A DNA stretch of 34,033 nucleotides from Microcaldota archaeon (GTDB taxonomy: Archaea > Micrarchaeota > Micrarchaeia > Anstonellales > Bilamarchaeaceae), in NCBI GenBank assembly GCA_030613375.1, contig JAUWMC010000008.1, forward strand, positions 1 to 34,033. Direction: 5' to 3'. Positions 1-5,736 of this stretch are shown here, one piece after another. The notes under the pieces were generated by a model, which did no database searches, had not been told where the DNA came from, and saw only the letters and a list, made by a program, of their open reading frames with translations. Position 1 is the stretch's first letter. Every line of letters begins with the position of its first letter. A program made the translations under genes and the position numbers.

Positions 1-106
1 TCAGGCGCATAGCCTATCTGCCATCCCAGCAAAAGGAGTAAAGAAGATTTTAACTCCGCTCTCTTTTTATTCATTATGTTGTCTAAACTCTAAAATATGA
101 CATCCT

Positions 107-124
107 CCCCTCTAAAGTGAGGGG
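107..124 (-). repeat. Right-end hairpin of the tnpB element
   Basis: CCCCTC (107-112) pairs with GAGGGG (119-124) around a 6-nt loop, overlapping the tnpB stop codon. Such hairpins at the 3' end of tnpB are typical of IS200/IS605 right ends. In active TnpBs this area forms the omega-RNA scaffold, with the guide just beyond it (here towards base 1). The exact element boundary cannot be fixed from one copy. Confidence 0.6.
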
Positions 125-1239
125 TATCCACACGGTTGGATTTTTGAAGGTTGTGGTGTCGTACAAACAATTTTCACTGCACCACTTTGGAGCGGAGTCA
201 TTGTCGCTCTGTTCTTGAACATATAGTCCAGGAACCTATGGCCAATATTTATTGCGCCATTGATATCTGCATTGTATTCTAATCCACAGTTTTTGCATTT
301 GAAGAGCCCTTTTTTCCTTGTTCCTTTGCACTTGCACCTGTGGCAGGTTTTGGAAGTGTTTCTCTCGCCTATTAAGGCTACAGGTATCCCTGCACTAATG
401 GCCTTGTATGTAATGAATTGCTGGAGTCTGTAGAAAGGCCACTGGTTGATTATTCGCCTCATTTTCCTTCCTTTCTTTTGTGCTGCTTTTCGTATATGTT
501 TAAGGTCGCCTAACAAGATTACTGGGCGTTTTCCTGTCTTTTTGAGGTTTTGTGCATGGGTTACCAGATCTTTGCTTATTTTGTGCAATACTGCATTTAC
601 TGCCCTTTGCTCTTTTTGTGCAATTTGCTTTATCTTTTTCAGGAGTTTTTTCTTTCCCAGTGCTGTTCTCAACCTTCTGTGGTGAGCTCTTATTTTTCTC
701 AGGGTTTTTCCTCCGTGGAAAATTGGGTTCATTAAAGTGTGGTGCAGAGTCACGGAAACTGCAGGGTTCCTCTCGCCTAAGTCCACGGATATTGGAATGG
801 AATTTTTGTGTATTGTTGATTTGTTTTTCTTCTTTCTGCAGGTTAGGTGCAGAAAGAAGTCTTTTCCCTGTTTTGTTATTTTGGAATCTCCGAATGAATC
901 AGAATTGCACATTATGGGTGTGTGATAACCGGTTACGTGAAGAGGTGCAAGTATCCCTCCACGAACTCCATAAATTGGGATTTTGAAGAAATATTTGTAT
1001 CTTTTGTTTTTTGTTTTTAGGAGTTTGAATACGTCGTTTCTTAGTGATAGGGGATAGGGTTTGTTTTTCTTTATTCTGTTCTTTTTGTAGTATCTTGTTG
1101 TGTGCTGAAGCGTTGCTGAGTAGAGTGGTGCTTTTTCCCCTCTTAAGTTTCTGTTGAAGTTTTCTATTTCTGTTTCTAAGAGTTTTCTTTTCTTTGAGGT
1201 TAGTTGGCCCAACTTTATTTTTATTGTTTTTATGCGCAT
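112..1239 (-). CDS. tnpB: TnpB-family RNA-guided nuclease (solitary IS200/IS605 OrfB)
   Basis: Family role: TnpB is an RNA-guided DNA endonuclease carried by IS200/IS605 elements. It has a RuvC fold and a C-terminal zinc ribbon. Seen here: RuvC-I Asp153 in SVDLGER, RuvC-III Asp325 in YNADINGAINI, and zinc cysteines C299/C302 and C315/C318. The usual RuvC-II Glu is Gly (LLGDL, G244). A Glu sits 48 residues later at E292, in GERNTSKTC just before the zinc ribbon, a layout reported for Fanzor-like TnpBs. No tnpA is present, so it is a solitary IS1341-type element. The start is supported by a minus-strand TATA box (1261-1270) about 26 nt upstream. The length of 375 aa is normal for the family. 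It could be active through the relocated Glu, or nuclease-dead. Confidence 0.93.
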   Translation of the reverse strand: MRIKTIKIKLGQLTSKKRKLLETEIENFNRNLRGEKAPLYSATLQHTTRYYKKNRIKKNKPYPLSLRNDVFKLLKTKNKRYKYFFKIPIYGVRGGILAPLHVTGYHTPIMCNSDSFGDSKITKQGKDFFLHLTCRKKKNKSTIHKNSIPISVDLGERNPAVSVTLHHTLMNPIFHGGKTLRKIRAHHRRLRTALGKKKLLKKIKQIAQKEQRAVNAVLHKISKDLVTHAQNLKKTGKRPVILLGDLKHIRKAAQKKGRKMRRIINQWPFYRLQQFITYKAISAGIPVALIGERNTSKTCHRCKCKGTRKKGLFKCKNCGLEYNADINGAINIGHRFLDYMFKNRATMTPLQSGAVKIVCTTPQPSKIQPCGYPSL

Positions 1240-1350
1240 TGAATGTAGTTTCTTAATTTATATTTATATAGAAAAGGAAGGGGTAGGTTTCCGGTGTTTC
1301 CACTAATCTGTTTATTAACCTTATTACGAAATAAATTTATGCCAGATTCA

Positions 1351-1373
1351 ACTGCTCGATTGAAATCGGCAGT
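1351..1373. repeat. Hairpin upstream of tnpB, possible left end
   Basis: ACTGC(T)CGATT pairs with AATCGGCAGT: ten base pairs with one bulged T and a 2-nt turn. It lies 112 bp upstream of the tnpB start. Bulged subterminal hairpins are recognised by HUH transposases at IS200/IS605 ends, so this may be the left end. It could also be unrelated, as it lies about 40 bp before tRNA-Gly. Confidence 0.35.
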
Positions 1374-1413
1374 ATTCTCTGGTTTTTCACAATAAAGAAA
1401 TGTTAGACATTTT

Positions 1414-1485
1414 GCGGCCGTAGTCTAGTGGTTATGATTCGAGATTGCCAATTTCGAGGCCCGGGTTCAATTCCCGGCGGCCGCA
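1414..1485 (+). tRNA. tRNA-Gly (anticodon GCC)
   Basis: The cloverleaf folds by eye. The acceptor GCGGCCG/CGGCCGC has 7 pairs, the anticodon stem is CGAGA/TTTCG with loop TTGCCAA, and the T stem is CCGGG/CCCGG with loop TTCAATT. The discriminator is A1485 and CCA is not encoded. There is no intron. A weak TATA-like AATAAAG lies about 20-25 nt upstream. Confidence 0.95.
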
Positions 1486-1486
1486 T

Positions 1487-1588
1487 TTTTCCCGGATGGG
1501 AAAATGTGGCGTATTTGCCGTCAGGCAAATCTAAGCCGCATGGCAGTGAGAAGTGCCCGCGCTTTGCGCGGCACAAGTGCTTCGCACT
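1487..1588. repeat. Cluster of four tandem stem-loops
   Basis: Four inverted repeats lie in about 100 nt. They are TTTTCCC/GGGAAAA (1487-1504), ATTTGCC/GGCAAAT (1513-1530), GTGC(C)CGCGC/GCGCGGCAC (1553-1574) and AGTGC/GCACT (1576-1588). The first could terminate tRNA-Gly, but the rest are too many for one terminator. The block is GC-rich compared with its surroundings and sits before the promoter of the next gene. It resembles a REP/BIME-like repeat or a structured RNA. No second copy was seen in the window. Confidence 0.6.
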
Positions 1589-1637
1589 AACAGCATAGTT
1601 TTTATAATTAAGTTGAGATGAAAGATTTGGTGAGCTT

Positions 1638-1991
1638 ATGGCTGAAGATAGAACTCCTCCGGAAGATGAATTAGCTGAAGACGTTGACATGACTTTTAAA
1701 AGAGAAGAAGACCTCCTTAGTTTCGTAGAAGAGAGGGCGAAGCAGATAAACCTAAGGCTAAATGACCTCGAGAGGATGCAGAACGCGGAAAGCACTGAAG
1801 ACTTTAAGACTCATGCAAATACAATCCAGAATAACATCTACAAACTTCAGAACATAATCAAGAATAATTATTCCCATTTCGAAAAGGGAAATGTGGTGGA
1901 GAACTGGGAGGAAATGCCTATGTACAGCATCACCGTAACCTTGCTTGAAAGGCTCACTGAAATCAAGGACACAAACACAGTTGGGGTTTAG
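1638..1991 (+). CDS. Small acidic helical protein, unknown function
   Basis: A 117-aa protein with no recognised family. The N-terminus is acidic and disordered-looking (residues 1-20). It is followed by amphipathic helices rich in Glu, Lys, Asn and Leu (about 25-90) that suggest a coiled coil or helical bundle. There are no Cys or membrane segments. The start is supported by GGTGA four nt upstream of the ATG and by a TATA box (GTTTTTATAATTAAG, about 1599-1608). It stands alone between two tRNA genes. The opposite-strand ORF at 1403-1795 is a shadow. Confidence 0.75.
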   Translation: MAEDRTPPEDELAEDVDMTFKREEDLLSFVEERAKQINLRLNDLERMQNAESTEDFKTHANTIQNNIYKLQNIIKNNYSHFEKGNVVENWEEMPMYSITVTLLERLTEIKDTNTVGV

Positions 1992-2043
1992 CTTTTAAAG
2001 AAAACCCCTCTAGTTATTCTTCACTTTTCTAGTTTTGGAAAGT

Positions 2044-2079
2044 AATCTCTCAAAATCGTTTTTCTTTGGGAGAACCGAA
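2044..2079. repeat. 36-nt intergenic motif, copy A
   Basis: This 36-nt stretch matches 16812-16847 at 33 of 36 positions by my alignment. The core TTTTTCTTTGGG and the following GAACCGAA are shared. Copy A lies between the 117-aa gene and tRNA-Leu. I do not recognise it. Confidence 0.6.
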
Positions 2080-2104
2080 CCTTTCTTTTTCTGAAAAAGA
2101 AAGG
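2080..2104. repeat. 11-bp perfect hairpin before tRNA-Leu
   Basis: CCTTTCTTTTT (2080-2090) and AAAAAGAAAGG (2094-2104) form an 11-bp stem with a 3-nt loop CTG. It ends 8 nt before the tRNA, where a TATA box would be expected. It may be a processing signal or terminator, or part of the adjacent 36-nt motif. Confidence 0.55.
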
Positions 2105-2112
2105 GACGACGA

Positions 2113-2196
2113 GCAGGGGTAGCCAAGTGGTCAACGGCGCCAGATTCAGGGTCTGGTCGGTTAGTCCGTTCGAGGGTTCGAATCCCTTCCCCTGCA
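2113..2196 (+). tRNA. tRNA-Leu (anticodon CAG)
   Basis: The acceptor GCAGGGG pairs with CCCCTGC and the discriminator is A2196. The anticodon stem CCAGA/TCTGG encloses loop TTCAGGG, so the anticodon is CAG. A long variable arm (TCGGTTAGTCCG) is typical of Leu, and the T arm is GAGGG TTCGAAT CCCTT. There is no intron and no encoded CCA. Confidence 0.95.
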
Positions 2197-2233
2197 TTGA
2201 GAATTTATAAAATGTTGCAATCTAAATATTTTT

Positions 2234-3484
2234 ATGAAAATAGATGGTAGGGGCTTGCAACTGAAAAAAAGAAAATCTCAGTTGCCACCTAAGATCTCTT
2301 TCAGGGCAAAAGCAGCTAAGTATCTTGGAATTTGCGGCCTGGCGCTGCTCACTTCATGCAATGCATACTCCAGGCTGCCGCAAACCGTTCGTGATGAGGT
2401 TGCCCAATGCCACGTAAAGGCCTCAGAATACAAAGGGAAGAGGCTCCACCATTGTCTAAAGAAGATTGCCATAGAAGAAAGCACAGTTGTGGCTGCCAAG
2501 GAAAAAATAATTGATTATTTTGAAGAGATGTTGCAGGATAGCAAAAAATCTGTGAGGGAAGATGCCATGGGCCACCTTAACTCAATCTTCTGGAATGCAA
2601 AAACGGGATTTGCTGAGCGCAAGCGAATTGTGGAAATTTTCGGGAAAGTGTCCAGGTTGGCAAAACATTCTATTTGTGCCTGGTGTAAAGACATGCGCTT
2701 GCATGGAGATGCAATCAGTAACCTCCTTATGATTGCCACTAACAAGGAACTGGGCCGTGAACTCAACGAACTCGCGATAGCTTCGCTGGAATACCCATGG
2801 GAAGAAGACCAGCTGTCTGATTTTTCTGTGGAGGGCCGCCAAGAATACCAGCACAGGATGTCTGAGCTAGAGGATTCATGGGAAGGTTACCTAAAACACC
2901 AGCACAGGATGTCTGACCTAGAATTCGGGGAAAGGACGATCGGGGTACTGGAAAGGATCATAAAGCATGAACGCGGCAGGGAGGAGCTTGTTGCCCTTCG
3001 TTTGCTTGCAGAATTCGGCAAGGATGAAAAAGCCGGACCGGGGATGAGAAATCGCATATTTGGATTATTGGAAGGGTTTTGGTCCAAGAAGGAATGGCGG
3101 CCTGACAAACGATATCACGCGCTTACCCATATAGAGCGGGACGATTGCAATGGCAATATTTTGGTGTCATCACTCCAAAGGATTTCCCTAGCAGAAAAAA
3201 AAGACCAGAAGTTGAGAAAGCGTATGGTCGATTTCCTGTATTCCGGATGGAAAAAGCGTGAATGTTTCGACAACCCTTACATCTTAACCCTGCTTAAAGA
3301 GATTAAGGAGGACGAGCATACGGATTCATTGCTGAAGATAATGATTAAAACGATTGCGGCTGAGATCCGGAAGGACCCGCGGACCAAAATCCAGGACGAT
3401 GAGCATAAAGCATGGACAGATAAGTTGAATCGTGATACTAGAACAAGAGGGATAAGGGGGTTTACCCCTCCTTTTTCTCTTTAA
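2234..3484 (+). CDS. Lipoprotein-like helical-repeat protein, unknown function
   Basis: A 416-aa protein. After a basic N-terminus, a hydrophobic stretch ends in a lipobox-like LLTSC (about residues 38-42), so export with a lipidated Cys is plausible. The rest is almost all helical, with HEAT/ARM-like Leu/Ile spacing and many charged residues, but no family is recognised. Residues about 205-240 carry a duplicated QHRMS(E/D)LE unit, reflected in DNA as two near-identical 24-mers 51 bp apart (2848-2871, 2899-2922). The gene follows tRNA-Leu by 37 nt; a TATA-like TTTATAAAATG lies between them. Its 3' end overlaps the converging small membrane gene by about 23 bp. Confidence 0.72.
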   Translation: MKIDGRGLQLKKRKSQLPPKISFRAKAAKYLGICGLALLTSCNAYSRLPQTVRDEVAQCHVKASEYKGKRLHHCLKKIAIEESTVVAAKEKIIDYFEEMLQDSKKSVREDAMGHLNSIFWNAKTGFAERKRIVEIFGKVSRLAKHSICAWCKDMRLHGDAISNLLMIATNKELGRELNELAIASLEYPWEEDQLSDFSVEGRQEYQHRMSELEDSWEGYLKHQHRMSDLEFGERTIGVLERIIKHERGREELVALRLLAEFGKDEKAGPGMRNRIFGLLEGFWSKKEWRPDKRYHALTHIERDDCNGNILVSSLQRISLAEKKDQKLRKRMVDFLYSGWKKRECFDNPYILTLLKEIKEDEHTDSLLKIMIKTIAAEIRKDPRTKIQDDEHKAWTDKLNRDTRTRGIRGFTPPFSL

Positions 3485-3656
3485 TTTTGAGATAATTGCC
3501 TGTTACTCCGGTGAAAATCCAGAGTACCGCTCCGCCCATTATTCCATAATCTGCAGGGTAGAGGCTCGTAAAAATGCCTACGAGCATGACCACCAGACCA
3601 AGAATGGCCATGGCAGGAATTCATGCTGCGTTTTCTTCCTTTTCTCTAATTATCAT
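3462..3656 (-). pseudogene. Small two-TM membrane protein broken by an in-frame TGA
   Basis: Missing from the ORF track. Reading minus from ATG 3656, the frame gives MIIREKEENAA, a TGA stop (3621-3623), then IPAMAILGLVV and about 45 more residues with two hydrophobic segments and a lysine-rich tail. The ATG at 3656 overlaps the upstream gene's stop as ATGA, the coupling used repeatedly in this window, so it is probably the original start. TGG to TGA (Trp) is the simplest explanation. A shorter 49-aa product from ATG 3611 is possible, but it has no ribosome site. TGA is a normal stop elsewhere here, so a changed code is unlikely. Confidence 0.6.
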
Positions 3657-3976
3657 TCTCCAGCTCTCTCCTTGAAATCAATGTCGATTCCTCCTCCGAC
3701 TCCGAGAACGATATTGTAAACTATCGCACTGACTGCGCCTACGATGAACATTATAATTGCAGAAACTACCAGGCCTGCAACGCCCATCCCAAGGCCGATT
3801 ACCAGCCCAATGAATGTACCTACCATATCTGTTCCGGCTGCAAGGCCGATCAAGGCCATGAGCATCATTAGGACAGTATAGAGCACCAGCGAAATCAATC
3901 CAATTACAAAAGTCCAGATTGCGAGCAGCCTCCCTAATGAAACTACCCCAATGTGAGTTAAGGTCACCTTGTGCAT
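3653..3976 (-). CDS. DUF3566-like small membrane protein
   Basis: A 107-aa protein with two to three hydrophobic segments. It ends in IVYNIVLGVGGGIDIDF, which resembles the C-terminus of DUF3566 transmembrane domains (YN-x-GGIE). Function is unknown. I chose ATG 3976 (MHKVTLTHIG) over the longer ORF start at 4060. GGTGA lies about 5 nt upstream, and a TATA-like TTTTTATTATT sits about 30 nt upstream, inside the longer ORF. It is the first gene of a minus-strand pair with the broken small membrane gene. Confidence 0.72.
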   Translation of the reverse strand: MHKVTLTHIGVVSLGRLLAIWTFVIGLISLVLYTVLMMLMALIGLAAGTDMVGTFIGLVIGLGMGVAGLVVSAIIMFIVGAVSAIVYNIVLGVGGGIDIDFKERAGE

Positions 3977-4139
3977 TTCTTCACCAAAGGGGCTAGTGCT
4001 GCAAATAATAAAAAGATATGGAAAAGGCTGAAGGAAAAAATAAGTGAAGATGAATGCCAAGAGGCAGCTCGCTTTTTCGCCTTAGTTCATTTCAAAAATT
4101 TCTGTGCCTTATTAAAGGCTTAGAGAATAGAATTGGCTT

Positions 4140-4754
4140 ATGGACCAAGTGATCACAATTACAATGAAGAATTTAGAAAAAAATAACATGAAAACTTTTT
4201 TTGTAGGGACCAAAGAAGAAGCCTTAGCCAAAATTCTGGATTCTATTCCTGAAAACGCAACAATAGGTTTTGGTGGCAGCAAAACACTGAAACAGATTGG
4301 CGTTTTTGCAGCGTTGGAAAAAAAGAAATATGAACTATTGGATTGGGGAATGGCAAACTCTGGGGAAGAGGCTGCAGAAATACGAAAACAAAGCCTTTTT
4401 GCTGATGTTTATCTGTCTTCGAGCAATGCAGTAACCCAGGATGGAAAGCTGGTCAACATGGACGGCACCGGAAACAGAGTTAGTGCCATTACATTCGGGC
4501 CCAAAAAAGTTATTATCGTCGCTGGAAAGAATAAAATTGTGGAAAACGAGGAAAGGGCGGTTGAAAGAATCCGGAATGTTGCAGCTCCGGCAACTGCAAA
4601 ACACTTCGGCAAAAAAACACCGTGTGTAATTACTGGCAAATGCATGGATTGCAGCAGCACGGACAGGATATGCTGCACTAAAGTTGTTCATAGCTGGCAA
4701 AAGATGCCCGGAAGAATAAATGTTATCCTAGTGGCTGAGAATTTGGGCTATTGA
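4140..4754 (+). CDS. LUD-domain protein (LutC/YkgG-like)
   Basis: 204 aa. The LUD (DUF162) fold is shown by the Gly-rich segment TIGFGGSKTLKQIG, the SSSNAVTQDGKLVNMDGTGNR segment typical of the family, and a C-terminal CVITGKCMDC...RIC cluster that some stand-alone members carry. LutC proteins act with LutA/LutB in lactate oxidation. No lutAB genes are nearby, so the role is open. A TATA-like TTATTAAA about 30 nt upstream supports the first ATG and a leaderless mRNA. Downstream, the 5S rRNA gene ends 9 nt after its stop on the opposite strand. Confidence 0.85.
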   Translation: MDQVITITMKNLEKNNMKTFFVGTKEEALAKILDSIPENATIGFGGSKTLKQIGVFAALEKKKYELLDWGMANSGEEAAEIRKQSLFADVYLSSSNAVTQDGKLVNMDGTGNRVSAITFGPKKVIIVAGKNKIVENEERAVERIRNVAAPATAKHFGKKTPCVITGKCMDCSSTDRICCTKVVHSWQKMPGRINVILVAENLGY

Positions 4755-4762
4755 AGATGAGT

Positions 4763-4876
4763 GTCAACAGCAGCTCGCTTTTCCGTTCATAGAACAGTAC
4801 TGGCAAAGCCGTGGAGCCGCTTAACTTCCGAGTTCGAGATGGGTTCGGGTGTTTCCAGCTCCCTATGGCCGTTGAC
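4763..4876 (-). rRNA. 5S ribosomal RNA
   Basis: The reverse complement carries conserved 5S segments: CGGCCATAGGG near the 5' end, then ACCCATCTCGAACTCGGAAG and TTAAGC. The ends pair as GTCAACGGC/GCTGTTGAC, nine pairs with one G-U, which sets the boundaries to within one or two bases. A TATA-like ATTTTTAAA on the minus strand (4901-4910) lies about 27 nt upstream. No 16S or 23S gene is in the window, so 5S is a separate unit. Confidence 0.93.
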
Positions 4877-4967
4877 GAGCTATTAGAGTGCAGCGAACGG
4901 TTTAAAAATATGCGCTTGGTCGGGAGAGAAAAGCAACAAATATAAAATACACTAAAGAATAGCCTGC

Positions 4968-5693
4968 ATGAGCATTGAATCTGCTAATGGTGCCGAAGCT
5001 ATTGCGGGAATGATCTGGAATAGATTTATGGATCTTCTCGCGGCTCCCGCAACCGAACCAGATATGCTGTGGTTTGCTGTTCCACTTATTTTTGCAACTT
5101 TTATGATGACGCTGTACTACGGAAGGTACAGGAAGGAACTATTGGGGTGGAACACGGCTTTTGAGAACACGATGATTTTCCTTTTCGTTTCGTTCGATTT
5201 GTTCAGGCAAATGTACGAATCTGTGGTGCCACACTCCTGGGTAAACATCTACAATAATCCGCTTTATTTCTCGATTACCCTTGGGCTGGCAGCAGTGAGC
5301 TTCTTTTCGATGATTCTGGTGTATTACCACCTGCTCCCTAAGAAGATTGCATTCATGCTGTTTGCAAAGCTCCCCATAAACATCGCGCTGTACGTAACAA
5401 TGTGTATAGTGTATGTGAATGTGGCTGCGGACTGGATTACTGTGGGTGCAGGAGTGCTGCTGTTCATACTGGTCTGGATAATCGTTAAGCTGATACAGGT
5501 AGTCCAGGGAATATCTGCAAGAAAGCAGGAAGCTGAAGAGCATGGGGATTGGGAAGAGGAAGGAAACGGGGAGTACGAGCTGGATGATGAGGACATTAAA
5601 AAGGGCGCTTCAAGATCCCTTACTGTAAAGGAAGCTGAAGCAAAGAGGAAAACCGCAAGAATGAACGCAACAAGGAAGAAAAGGAAGAAATAG
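4968..5693 (+). CDS. Polytopic membrane protein with charged cytoplasmic tail
   Basis: 241 aa, family not recognised. There are about five hydrophobic segments between residues 35 and 180, followed by a tail of about 60 residues. The tail is first acidic (EEHGDWEEEGNGEYELDDED) and ends very basic (RKTARMNATRKKRKK). The tail may bind RNA or ribosomes, but this is only inference. A TATA box (AAATATAAAATAC, about 4937-4949) lies about 25 nt before the ATG. It stands in front of the PIN-ATPase gene (44 nt gap), which has its own TATA-like element. Confidence 0.78.
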   Translation: MSIESANGAEAIAGMIWNRFMDLLAAPATEPDMLWFAVPLIFATFMMTLYYGRYRKELLGWNTAFENTMIFLFVSFDLFRQMYESVVPHSWVNIYNNPLYFSITLGLAAVSFFSMILVYYHLLPKKIAFMLFAKLPINIALYVTMCIVYVNVAADWITVGAGVLLFILVWIIVKLIQVVQGISARKQEAEEHGDWEEEGNGEYELDDEDIKKGASRSLTVKEAEAKRKTARMNATRKKRKK

Positions 5694-5736
5694 CCCTGGA
5701 GGGGGCTAAACCTATTTATTCTACACTGGGCAAATA

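Noticed and set aside
552-986. Plus-strand ORFs opposite tnpB (144 aa and others)
   Set aside because: They lie fully antisense to a well-supported TnpB with intact motifs and have Phe/Leu/Ser-rich shadow composition.
112-1239. TnpB as a nuclease-dead TldR-type regulator
   Set aside because: Only the canonical Glu is changed, and a Glu is present at the known alternative position with both Asp kept, so activity is the simpler reading.
1403-1795. ORF of 130 aa on the minus strand containing RPPGIEPGPRNWQSR
   Set aside because: This is the reverse complement of tRNA-Gly read through the stem-loop cluster and the 117-aa gene, a classic spurious tRNA-antisense ORF.
3621-3623. TGA read as selenocysteine or a changed genetic code
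   Set aside because: TGA ends many genes here, no Sec insertion hairpin is evident, and a TGG to TGA mutation explains it.
5139-5543. 134-aa His/Tyr-rich ORF antisense to the membrane protein
   Set aside because: It is the mirror of hydrophobic codons in the plus-strand gene, with no promoter or start support.
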